Shown here: positions 9,123-18,040 of the stretch, in pieces
Position numbering within the stretch: the first letter of the stretch is position 1
How the letters are laid out: each line of letters opens with the position of its first letter
NCBI GenBank assembly: GCA_001247695.2
Contig: LGRX02025952.1
Location: forward strand, 1-64,000
DNA length: 64,000 bases
Reading direction: 5' to 3'
DNA from: Cymbomonas tetramitiformis
Taxonomy: Eukaryota > Chlorophyta > Pyramimonadophyceae > Pyramimonadales > Pyramimonadaceae
Notes under the pieces: generated by a model
Database searches by the model: none
What the model saw: only the letters and a program-made list of their open reading frames with translations
Told to the model about the DNA's origin: nothing
Translations under genes and position numbers: made by a program

Positions 9123-11271
9123 TGTGGTCGAAGTAGATTCGAGCGATAACCTCAGCGGAGCTGTCCTGGAAGTTCAACGGGATGATGTGAACCATTTTGC
9201 TGAGCTTACATGTGAAAGTAGCAAAGGCATCGTGATTCCGCGCCGTGACTGGCAGTCCAGTGACAAAGTCCACACTGACCACTTGCCATAGTCGCGTAGG
9301 AATAGTGTGTGGGTTCAGCAATCCATCCGGGTAGGAATTTCTCGGTCGCACCGCTTGACAGATAGTGCAAGATGAAACCCAGCGTCCCACATCTTCTGCT
9401 GCCCCTTTCCACCAGAAGCGTCGCAGTACTCGTTCCAGAGTTTTGTCCCTGCCCGCGTGTCCAGCTGAAACAGATGCATGCGCCTCTTGCAGTACTACCT
9501 CACGGAGGGGTGAATCTTCTCCCAGTACCAACTGATAGCGCCCAGCGCTCACCCTCCACAACACATCTCCCACTACGCAGAAGTCACGAGTGCGTTGATG
9601 CGGAGCTTCTTGGATTTCCTTCCTTAAAGTCTGGAGGGGACCAGGTCGCCCATATTCCGCTTGCAGCGCTTTGAGGAACTGGCCTCCTGATATCTGCTGA
9701 TGCAGGTCTCGAACGCTGGCCGCTTCTCCAGTACGCACGATAGGAGGGGGGGAACTCGTTTTCCTTTCCCGCTTGACACGCTGTCGAGCTGGCGGGGCGT
9801 ACACCACTAGCAGGGGCCAAGGAAGATCCAGAAGGGCTCCATCCGGGGCGGCGAACATCTGCACAGGTTCTCCTTGAGCGTCATGGGTAGGAATAATGTA
9901 CTCCACTCTCATTCCCGCAGATCTGAACAACTGCCGCCACTGTGGCATGCGAGACTGAAAGTCAGGAAGGACGAAGAGAGCTGAAGTATTCTCAGGGTCC
10001 AGACGCCATTCTTCCACATATTTCCTCAGTACGGCCTCGATGGTCAAATGGTTGGAGGAGAAGGGAGGATTGCACCAGACGTTCAACCCTCGCCAGTTTT
10101 CCTTCAAGCAGTCCGTCCAGTAGCGGTTGACCTGACGATTCTTTCCTCCCAAGTCGCAACAGGCGTCCACCTCGAAAGGTCCATATTCTTGACTCAAGAA
10201 GTCGAACATGTCCGCACGGAACTTCCAGTCCTGTCGATCGCTGGGCTCCAGGAGTCTGGTTGAGGCCTCGCTGCACTTCGGCGTTGCTGAGTAATCAACA
10301 GGGGTCTTCCTGGGAGAAGGGGGCGAGGACGCTGTCAGTTTGCCAGAGCGCGTCTGAACTGCCAGGGTTGCTTTCTCGTACCCAGTTTCGGCCAGCTGCA
10401 GGGTATGTAAGGCGTCCATCCAGAGTTGAGGGGAGTCCATCCAGGTGAGAGTCCCACTGTACGCGAGGACTGGTTCAGGATCTTTGGTCTTGGCGCTGTT
10501 GGACTTGCGCTCCTTCAACTTGTTGGGATCTACCACTCCCAGGGGCGCGCGTCCTTGGCGAGACTCTTTACCAGCTGCAGGTCGAAACTTGCTGGCAGTG
10601 TCTGCGGCCGAGGGAGGTCGCTGCGGTTTCCCAGTAACCGGATGCACAAAGCCAGCTTCTACCAGTCCTTCTCTCGCGGAAATTTCCTTGTAGTCGGGTC
10701 GCCTGGACAGAGCGTCTGGAACCCAGAGTAGCGCCCCAGGGATGTATTCCATCTCGGGTACCCCTACCTCCACTAGATCCATGTACCATCGGGCTTGGCG
10801 TCGGCTGAGAGGTTGTCCGGGTGCCATTAACCAGACTAGGGGCTTGTGGTCACCCTGCAATTGGAACTCAGTCCAGATGAGGTAGTGTCGCCAAGTTTGC
10901 GTAGTGCAGTGATGGAGAGCGCAGAGTTCTCTTTCGCCAGCATGGTAGTTCTGCTCGGCTCCATTAAACTGTCTGCTCTCAAAGGCGATAGGTTGCAATC
11001 CATTTCCTACGTCTTGCATCAGTACTCCCCCTAGTGCCACTCCACTGGCGTCAGTTTGTACCACGAAAGGATGCCGTCCTTCGGCCGCCGCTTTCATATC
11101 GGGTAGCGCCAGAGTGGGTGAAGAACATAGCGCCTTCTTAATCTCCTCGAAGGCCCAACGCTGCATGGGTCCCCATAGCCAAGCGACATCCCCTTTGGTG
11201 AGCTGAGTCAAAGGTTGTGCTACTTCAGAGAAGCCCAGCATGTACCGCCGGTAGTACCCAGCCAACCCCAA
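9123..11271 (-). pseudogene. Element 3 Pol, second half: RNase H, Dam-like MTase, integrase (cut)
   Basis: This continues element 3 Pol after the one-base frameshift near 11270. It begins with GLAGYYRRYMLGFSEVAQP, the connection after RT. RNase H (VVQTDASGVALGG) follows. The Dam-like domain (about 10230-9770) has EVDACCD and NPPF, with Phe in place of the Tyr of element 1. The integrase shows the HHCC finger and VDFVTGLP with its first catalytic Asp, then is cut at 9122 by the element 1 LTR; the track continues as LTR-encoded residues to 9079. The second and third catalytic residues are missing from the window. The DNA cannot encode an active enzyme as it stands. Confidence 0.82.
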
Positions 11272-14200
11272 AATTGGCGCACATGCGTGGCGTTTTCCAG
11301 AGCGGGCCAGTCCCTGATGGCGGCCAGCTTGTCATGTTGAGGTTGACTTCCTTCCCGTGAGATCACGTGCCCCAGAAAGCGTATCTGGGTCTGCAATAGT
11401 TGACACTTAGACTCTTTGAGGTAGATACCCTGGTTCTCACATACTTCGAGAAATTGCTGGAGATGGGAAAGATGCTCCTCCAAGGTGTTGCTGAAGAGGA
11501 TACAATCGTCCAGGAATATTCTTACAAAAGGAAGATGTCCCAGAGCGCGCTGCATGCGTCTCTGATAGCATGAAGGACTGTTGGTCAACCCCATGGGCAT
11601 CACCAACCACTCATACGAGCCATAGGGAGAAGTGAACGCAGTCTTTTCCACATCCTCAGACGCCATAGCCATCTGCCAGAACCCATCGACTGCATCGAAG
11701 GAGGAGAAGTACTTGGCCCCATGCATGGAGTCGAACAACTGCTGAATGTCGGGAAGTGGATATTTGTCCTTGACGGTCAGGCTGTTGATGGCTCGGAAGT
11801 CGCAGACCATTCTGAGTACTTCAGGTTTCCCAGGCTTGGGAACCATCAGCACTGGTGCAGCGAACGGACTTGAGGAAGGTCTGATGTAGCCCTTGCTCAG
11901 GAGTTCATCCAGGCGTTCTCGCAGTTGAGTCAGCTCCACCATGGACATCTTGTAGGGCCTCTTAGCGGGCGCGATGCCATTCCATCCCTCTTGCAGTCTC
12001 ACGTGGGCCACTTCATCTTTTCGCAGGGCGTCAAAGTTGGGCAGCGCTTCGCGAATTACTCGAGGTGAAAAGGACTCGATCAGCTTCTGAAACTTCTTTC
12101 TCCACTCGGGGGAGATTGAAGGGTCCTCCAAATTCTCGCTGGTGGCCACCGCTGATAACATCGAAGTCCCTACCAGAGGTGTCGCATAGGCCACTAAGAT
12201 GTCGTGGGGTGTCGCGGCACTGTCCATTCCCGCATATCTGCGCCGATAGGCTTTGATCTCCTTGGTCGCTTGAGCCGCTGATAACATTACCATCGGTTCC
12301 AGAGCCATCGCGGTTCTCTCGCCTTTGCGTGTAGAGCTACGCCCTGGCGAACATCCCCGTATCCGCACGGATTTGCCATGCTGGCGAAACTTGACTGATC
12401 CCCACCCATCATAGTCCAGCGTGACCGGCGAGAGGTGTCTCAACCACCTTCCTCCGAGTACAATGTCCACCTTGATGCCCAGAGGAAGTACTCGCATCTT
12501 GATGACCTCGGAGTAAGTCCCCTCTGAAGTCTCGGCGGTCAGCTTGCCGTAAGCGACTTGCGCAGAGGTCTGCACTGACCCATCCGCGAGGGTAACGTTC
12601 AGCGGCATCCCATTAGCGCGAACTGTGAGGTTCAATCTCTTGACGCACTCACTGGAGATGAATTCATCCGAGGCACCCGAATCCACCAGCACGCGCACTC
12701 GCTGTCCCTTCAGCAAGGCCCAGAACACCAATAGCAGCGTTCCCTCTTTGTCCCGAATCGCAGTCAGCTGACTGTCCTGGTTCCACATTACTTGACCATC
12801 GCGTCGCAGATGTGCACAGATGGCTGCTCGCACTGGGTGATGCAAAGGTACGCGCTGCTTAGACCGGATAGGTCTTGTGCGCGGTGGTGCAGGCTGCGAA
12901 CGAGGATCCGGACCAAAGTACCATCCACCTTCCAGGTCGCGATCTGCTTGTAGCTGCCGCTCCTTAGCGCGTCGCTCTTGTCCCTGAGCGCGTCGTCTGG
13001 CGCGGCTCTGCGTGCGGCTTTCCAGAGGGTAAGAGCGAAGAGGTTGGATGGAAATCTTCTCCTCCTCTTCCTCCCCAGCGCTATCTTCTGGTTCGGACTT
13101 TTGAGTGAACGAGGGGGTTTCTTCTTCCCGCGGTGCCGCCTGGGCGTTGGTGACGTTCGCTGGTGCTGCCACTGCTTCATTACCTTCCAGGATCGGCCGC
13201 AGACGATGGCGTTGCTGTTTCTGAATGGTCAGTAGCAGTTCCAGGTGGGTTTCCTCCTGGATGGTTTTCAGGGGAGTCGGCTCCACTCCTTCTGTCACCG
13301 TTGTCAGCACACTTGGATTGTTCTCCGATCTGGCGGCGGCCAGCTGTCGCTCCATCAACTGCTGCGTGAAGTTGAGCGACCGCTGGGAGTCCTCGAGGTC
13401 GGAAATGTCCCCAGAAGTTGCGGGCTGAGAACTGGATGGAGATAAGGTCAAATCCAGAGTTGTCGCTGGATTCGCATCTGATGGTTCCGCTGAGTCCAGG
13501 GAGAGTGAATCACCACTTGCTGTTGAGGGTAGAGCCAGGTGAGCAGCCTCCTCCGCAGCTTCCCTTTCTCGCTGGTTCCATTGGTGCACCCTGTATAGAC
13601 TGCACCATGCGTCTGGAATTCCTACATCTCCACCAGAACCTGGGATAGTACCGCACTCGGTCTCCAGAGATAGCTGAACTGCTCCTTCGGTTATCGTTAG
13701 GTCAGGGGTGACCTTCCCATGCCATCTGTACCAGCGGCGGCGATATCTGCGCCACCCTTCTGGTACCCATGCATCTCTCCATTTCTCATTCTCCTTTACC
13801 AGCGCTGCCGCGGCCATGTGCTCCGGGTGCGTCATCTCTCTCCAAGCACGCGTGCGATCCGCCAGTGACTCTGCTCGAAGTCCTGGTGGTTCATCTCCCA
13901 ACCTGGTGGCCCGAGGGTGCGTACCCTTGCCACCCTTGCCCCCCTTGCCGCCCTTGCCATTAGGGTGCTTCTCCCTCGGCTTGGTTGTGTCAGCCGAGCC
14001 CCGCCCCCCCTCACGGACTTCCCCCGTCATGGAGGCAGCTCGGGGGCGGGATGAAGAGCCAGGGAGCTGGGAATGGTGGGCAGAGCCCTGGGTGTACCAT
14101 ACCTTCCCGATGGCCTCAATGAACTTCTGAAGACCACCGGGGAAGCCAGAGGAGGTCAAGCGGTTGTTCTCCTCGTAGGTGCGGATGACCTCGAAGTACA

Positions 14201-15374
14201 GAGGGATGTTGAAGAGGTGCTCGGCCGTGTCCTGGGAGGCCCGTAAGATGTCAATGAGGACCTCCTGCTCCTGCTGTCCAGAGAAGGCGGGGTGGAGCTG
14301 CCTGTGGTTGCCGATGAGGGTGGCGAAGGTGTTCAGCTTCACGGCGGGGTCCTCGGACTCAGAGATTCGGAGGGCCTTGGCCTTGGTGAGGTTGGAGTTG
14401 TCCGTGGAGGGGGGGTAGGTGATCAGGCGGCAGTGCATGTGCAGCAGAAGCAGTCTGCCGTCCACCTGAGCCCGGGGGGAGTCCTTCACAATTTGTGACA
14501 ACACAATTTGTGTGTTGCCACAAGTGGCCGCAAGTAGAAGTTGAGCTAGAAGGCCATTGGAGATACCGTCGTAGGGCTCGTCCTTCAGTCGGCGTTGAAG
14601 GTTAAGTAGTGCTGGGGCGTGGCCAGGTCGGGTGGCGGTGAGCACACGGGTCAGGGCGTCACAGAACTTTTTGAACACAATGTCGCCGCCCGCGGTGAGG
14701 AAGTTCAATTGGAGTTCACGTTGTTGTTGGCGCTCGTGAATATCCGTGAGGGCATAGTAGGCGGTCTTCAACTGCTTCAGGAGCGGAGTGACGTCAGGGG
14801 TGGTGGAGCGGGTGTTGAAGGCGCTGGTGTTGTCGTCCATGATGTGCTTGATCTTGGTTGGAGGAAGTTCTTGCCCGTCTCGATGTTGCAATGGCGTCAC
14901 CTCTGGAATAGTTTCCAATTCCTTGGTGGTGTCGAACATCTTGTCCGAAGTAATTACGACTGAAGATGGCGTCGAAGATGAAGTAGTTCTACTCGCAACA
15001 GTGCGAGCCAGTGAGGTGGCGTTAACGCATTCGTCGCGGACTTTGATTAAGTCGTTGAAGATGGTCTCGTTGAGTTGGTTGACGTCGTTGAGTTCTTCCT
15101 TCGTGACGTAATTCTCGTGGATCTCGTCGGATTGGGCAGATGAACGCTGAAATGCTACTACAAGCGAGGTGACGGTGGTGGAGAGCTCAGCCATGTTGGC
15201 GGTGACGGCATGAAGGTCTTGAAGAAGGGCGTTGATCGTGATGGAGATTTCTTCGTTTGTTGGAGATGGCGGAAGAGGTTGACGTGAAGTAAATAAACGT
15301 CGTTGAGCATGTTGTTGACGCTCTTGTGTTGGTGGTTGGGATCCCGGAGTTGTAGTTGGCGTGAACGAGGACAT
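11220..15374 (-). CDS. Element 3 Gag-Pol (gag through RT), single reading frame
   Basis: The 1384-residue frame runs from ATG 15374 without a stop between gag and pol, unlike element 1. The N-terminus has a helical, coiled-coil-like region (about residues 40-130). A capsid-like middle follows, then a basic KGGKGGKGGKG tract near 13921-13960 where a zinc knuckle would be expected; no CCHC is present. Further on are the TECGTIPGSGGDVG and AWCSL motifs shared with element 1, a retropepsin (LVDSGAS, about 12670) and an RT with VCDFRAIN and FLDD (about 11500). The frame breaks at about 11265-11275, where one base is missing relative to the expected QFLGLAGYYR reading, inside a C/A homopolymer run. 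This could be a mutation or an assembly error. Confidence 0.82.
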   Translation of the reverse strand: MSSFTPTTTPGSQPPTQERQQHAQRRLFTSRQPLPPSPTNEEISITINALLQDLHAVTANMAELSTTVTSLVVAFQRSSAQSDEIHENYVTKEELNDVNQLNETIFNDLIKVRDECVNATSLARTVASRTTSSSTPSSVVITSDKMFDTTKELETIPEVTPLQHRDGQELPPTKIKHIMDDNTSAFNTRSTTPDVTPLLKQLKTAYYALTDIHERQQQRELQLNFLTAGGDIVFKKFCDALTRVLTATRPGHAPALLNLQRRLKDEPYDGISNGLLAQLLLAATCGNTQIVLSQIVKDSPRAQVDGRLLLLHMHCRLITYPPSTDNSNLTKAKALRISESEDPAVKLNTFATLIGNHRQLHPAFSGQQEQEVLIDILRASQDTAEHLFNIPLYFEVIRTYEENNRLTSSGFPGGLQKFIEAIGKVWYTQGSAHHSQLPGSSSRPRAASMTGEVREGGRGSADTTKPREKHPNGKGGKGGKGGKGTHPRATRLGDEPPGLRAESLADRTRAWREMTHPEHMAAAALVKENEKWRDAWVPEGWRRYRRRWYRWHGKVTPDLTITEGAVQLSLETECGTIPGSGGDVGIPDAWCSLYRVHQWNQREREAAEEAAHLALPSTASGDSLSLDSAEPSDANPATTLDLTLSPSSSQPATSGDISDLEDSQRSLNFTQQLMERQLAAARSENNPSVLTTVTEGVEPTPLKTIQEETHLELLLTIQKQQRHRLRPILEGNEAVAAPANVTNAQAAPREEETPSFTQKSEPEDSAGEEEEEKISIQPLRSYPLESRTQSRARRRAQGQERRAKERQLQADRDLEGGWYFGPDPRSQPAPPRTRPIRSKQRVPLHHPVRAAICAHLRRDGQVMWNQDSQLTAIRDKEGTLLLVFWALLKGQRVRVLVDSGASDEFISSECVKRLNLTVRANGMPLNVTLADGSVQTSAQVAYGKLTAETSEGTYSEVIKMRVLPLGIKVDIVLGGRWLRHLSPVTLDYDGWGSVKFRQHGKSVRIRGCSPGRSSTRKGERTAMALEPMVMLSAAQATKEIKAYRRRYAGMDSAATPHDILVAYATPLVGTSMLSAVATSENLEDPSISPEWRKKFQKLIESFSPRVIREALPNFDALRKDEVAHVRLQEGWNGIAPAKRPYKMSMVELTQLRERLDELLSKGYIRPSSSPFAAPVLMVPKPGKPEVLRMVCDFRAINSLTVKDKYPLPDIQQLFDSMHGAKYFSSFDAVDGFWQMAMASEDVEKTAFTSPYGSYEWLVMPMGLTNSPSCYQRRMQRALGHLPFVRIFLDDCILFSNTLEEHLSHLQQFLEVCENQGIYLKESKCQLLQTQIRFLGHVISREGSQPQHDKLAAIRDWPALENATHVRQFWGWLGTTGGTCWASLK

Positions 15375-16116
15375 GGTAGACCTTCCGGACCGTTGGTGGC
15401 GGTGAAGGTGACGATGTTGCGCAAGTCGTTCTCGTAGGGGTTGAGATGTAGATTTTCTCTAAGATTTGTTAATTTTTAAAAAATTGGCCAGCGCTTCCGC
15501 CGTAAATGCTCGTAATGAAGCCGAAATCCAAGGCGTCCCCTAAATTCCGGCAGAGCGTGTGATAATTAACGGACGCGATTTAACATTGAAGTTGAAATAA
15601 GAGCCGAGAGGGCAATCGTAAGTTAATTCCCAATCATAAAAGGTTTTGGCTAGTTAAAATTCACGCCGGCCCGACCTGCGGAGGGTTAGTGCAAGCGGAA
15701 AAGGCAATTTTCAAGTAATTTTTGTTACTGCCAGTTCGATGCGCTTTTGACGGCTAATTTGAAATTTGTTGTGTCATCAGAGATTGCAGTGGTGCGTCGT
15801 GGTCAAACATAACCTAATAGATAGTTTGAAACACATATAGGGTAGAATATTCTATATATCCGTGTTTTAATACTATCGCTGTACGCAAAAATATGAGGCT
15901 CAAACGGTGATAATATGTCTGTAAAAGATATAACATATGAGAGTCTGAGAGTCTAAGTAGCTTATGCTACGTGCGCTGTGTAAGTCTGTACGAGTACGGC
16001 TACGGTGATGCTCGAGTACTCTAACACGTGGCTCGCAGTCTCTGTCGCTATGACTTGCGGTGTCGAGCCGAATAATAATGCAGTCATCTGTCACATGCAT
16101 CGAGGAATGTCATACA
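15375..16116 (-). repeat. Probable 5' LTR and leader of element 3
   Basis: There is no coding signal in this AT-richer stretch. It lies upstream of element 3 gag and ends where element 4's protease frame is broken. Read on the minus strand it would start TGTAT at 16116, and a possible end ...CTACA lies near 15448, giving about 669 bp, similar to the other LTRs here. The other LTR is outside the window, so the ends are a guess. Confidence 0.45.
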
Positions 16117-17975
16117 GGGGGCAGTACGGTATATCTAGTCCCCCGTGAGACAACTACTCTGTTTCGGAGGGTCCGCAGGTCCCGGCGAGCTCGACGTTGG
16201 CTCAAAAGGACTCCCTGTACCAGTGCCATCGCCGTGTCCTTGGACCGACTGGGGTCCGGGGACCCCGGCGAACAGCCGGTGATGACGACCTCTTCCCTGC
16301 CCTTGGTGAACCGGACCGAACCCCAGTTCTTATAATCCAGTGTGACCGGGGAAAGGTTCGCCAGCCAAGGACCTCCCAGGATGACATCCACCTTGAGGTC
16401 GAGGGGCATTACCCGAAGCTCAACCTGCTGGCCGTAAGACCCCTTCGACGTCTCAGCAAGGAGCTTGGGCCTGATGCAGGAATTAGCATCATATGTGGTG
16501 CCGTCAGCCACTCGAACCCGCATGGCTTGCTCGTGGCGCACCGGCTTGACGCCGGAGAGCTTCTGCAGTGTACTCTTTGCGATAATATTGGTGGATGCTC
16601 CCGAATCCACCAACACCTTGACTCTGACGCCCGCAATCCAGGCCCAAAACAGCAACAACGTCGGTGTGCGACTGTGCCTGTCGAAACTCCTCGGGCGCGC
16701 TCCCATCGAGGACACCGCTGCCAGGGACTCACACCAGCTCGGACTGATATCGCCGTCCTGCATTATGCAGTCCAGGCGGGTGACTGACGTTTCTGCGTCG
16801 GAGTCACAGTCCGGGAGGCAGTAAGTACATGCGTCCGCTAGCAGGCCGATGGCGACTGCTTTCTGGACTGCACTGCGCTCCGGGAAGTCTGGGGGGGACA
16901 CCGCGACTTGGACTGACGCTGCAGCCAGTTTAGCCGCTATGTGCTTTCTGACTTGCTCGTCCCGGTGCATCAGCTCATTGTCTTGCTGAAGTTCCCTATT
17001 CTCCCTTTCCAACTCCTCCTTTACGAAGGCGTGGAAGTCCGCATGGCGTTCTGTTGAGGTAGAAGCCGGGTCCCTACCCTCCAACTCGTACCTGCGCTGC
17101 AATCGAGAGGTTCGAAGCGCCTTGTCTTCAGGAGTCAGCCATGGTCTGCGTTTCGGGCCCAAAGCCTGGCGAGCCCTGCTTCGGGTCAACCACGGCCGAC
17201 TGGGCTTTGAAGTTCTCTCTGGTGGTGAGAGTTCTTCTCCCTCGGCAGGCTTGGGCTTGGCTACGCGAACGAACCGTCCGAACTCCTGATCCAAGATGGC
17301 TTTGCGTCGGCGATTGAACTCGCGCACCCTGACGAGCCGCTTCAAGCGCTTATCTAACTCTTCTCGATTCAACTGGGGCTTACTAGTCGTGGGTCCAAGC
17401 TTCTGGCTCATCCGCCTTTGACCTGCCCTCCAAAGCGCAAGGGACTTGACCGGTCGGACCTCTGACTCTTCCAGCTTTAGATACCTTTCTAGCGCCCTGA
17501 TGGCGGAACGCAGGCGAGCACTTGGCTGCTGGGCCTGAAAGGCTTTCCTAACTCTGGGGGGTAAACGCTGAGCCCTGAACTTCCAGTGCCCGCGAACTCT
17601 CGCAACATCCGACCCCTGGTTCTCCAGGTGCTGTTGGTAGACTGCCCGTGGCTCAACTGTGTGGCTCGACCGGTTTTTATCCCGGGTGTCCGCACCGGTG
17701 ATCCAACAGAGCAGCTCCCACGGCTCCTCGGGACGCGGAACTGAGGCGGTTGCTGGGGTTCTGGCGGACTTCCAGAAGTTCGCCTGCTCTCTCTGGACGC
17801 GTTGCTCGACCTGTTCCCGCTCAGGAGGCTCTGGGCTTCCCGTGCGGGTGGCGGCTAGCATGTCCAAACCTTCCTGCTCATACTTCTCGACTCGACTCTG
17901 GCTCTTGAGGTGGCGCCTGGCGCTGCCACTAAGGTGTCTCCCACACCTTCTCCACCTATCACGCAGCACCTGCAT
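16110..17975 (-). CDS. Element 4 protease-containing frame (cut before RT)
   Basis: ATG 17975 is only the first Met; the frame is open upstream through the end of gag. It overlaps the gag stop in the -1 frame, so a -1 frameshift could join the two. The first 400 residues are Arg/Glu-rich and unrecognised. They are followed by a GDISPSWCESL segment that resembles the GDVG...AWCSL motif of elements 1 and 3, then a retropepsin with VKVLVDSGAS (about 16600) and the ILGGPWL flap-side motif. The frame ends artificially at 16110 in foreign sequence from element 3's end. RT, RNase H and integrase are missing. Confidence 0.75.
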   Translation of the reverse strand: MQVLRDRWRRCGRHLSGSARRHLKSQSRVEKYEQEGLDMLAATRTGSPEPPEREQVEQRVQREQANFWKSARTPATASVPRPEEPWELLCWITGADTRDKNRSSHTVEPRAVYQQHLENQGSDVARVRGHWKFRAQRLPPRVRKAFQAQQPSARLRSAIRALERYLKLEESEVRPVKSLALWRAGQRRMSQKLGPTTSKPQLNREELDKRLKRLVRVREFNRRRKAILDQEFGRFVRVAKPKPAEGEELSPPERTSKPSRPWLTRSRARQALGPKRRPWLTPEDKALRTSRLQRRYELEGRDPASTSTERHADFHAFVKEELERENRELQQDNELMHRDEQVRKHIAAKLAAASVQVAVSPPDFPERSAVQKAVAIGLLADACTYCLPDCDSDAETSVTRLDCIMQDGDISPSWCESLAAVSSMGARPRSFDRHSRTPTLLLFWAWIAGVRVKVLVDSGASTNIIAKSTLQKLSGVKPVRHEQAMRVRVADGTTYDANSCIRPKLLAETSKGSYGQQVELRVMPLDLKVDVILGGPWLANLSPVTLDYKNWGSVRFTKGREEVVITGCSPGSPDPSRSKDTAMALVQGVLLSQRRARRDLRTLRNRVVVSRGTRYTVLPPV

Positions 17976-18040
17976 CGCTGTGGACGCCGGCGCGGGGCCC
18001 TTTTGTCCCCCTGACCCCGCAGTGACGGGGCCCGCGCCCT

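Larger units (their letters stand above)
9123..16116 (-). mobile_element. Element 3: Ty3/gypsy retrotransposon, truncated by element 1
   Basis: A minus-strand element with gag, protease, RT, RNase H, Dam-like domain and integrase. Its integrase stops after the ARIYFD stretch where the element 1 LTR begins, so its 3' part lies left of the window. Its 5' end is near 16116, where element 4's pol is interrupted. It is a different family from element 1 but shares its domain order. Confidence 0.8.
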
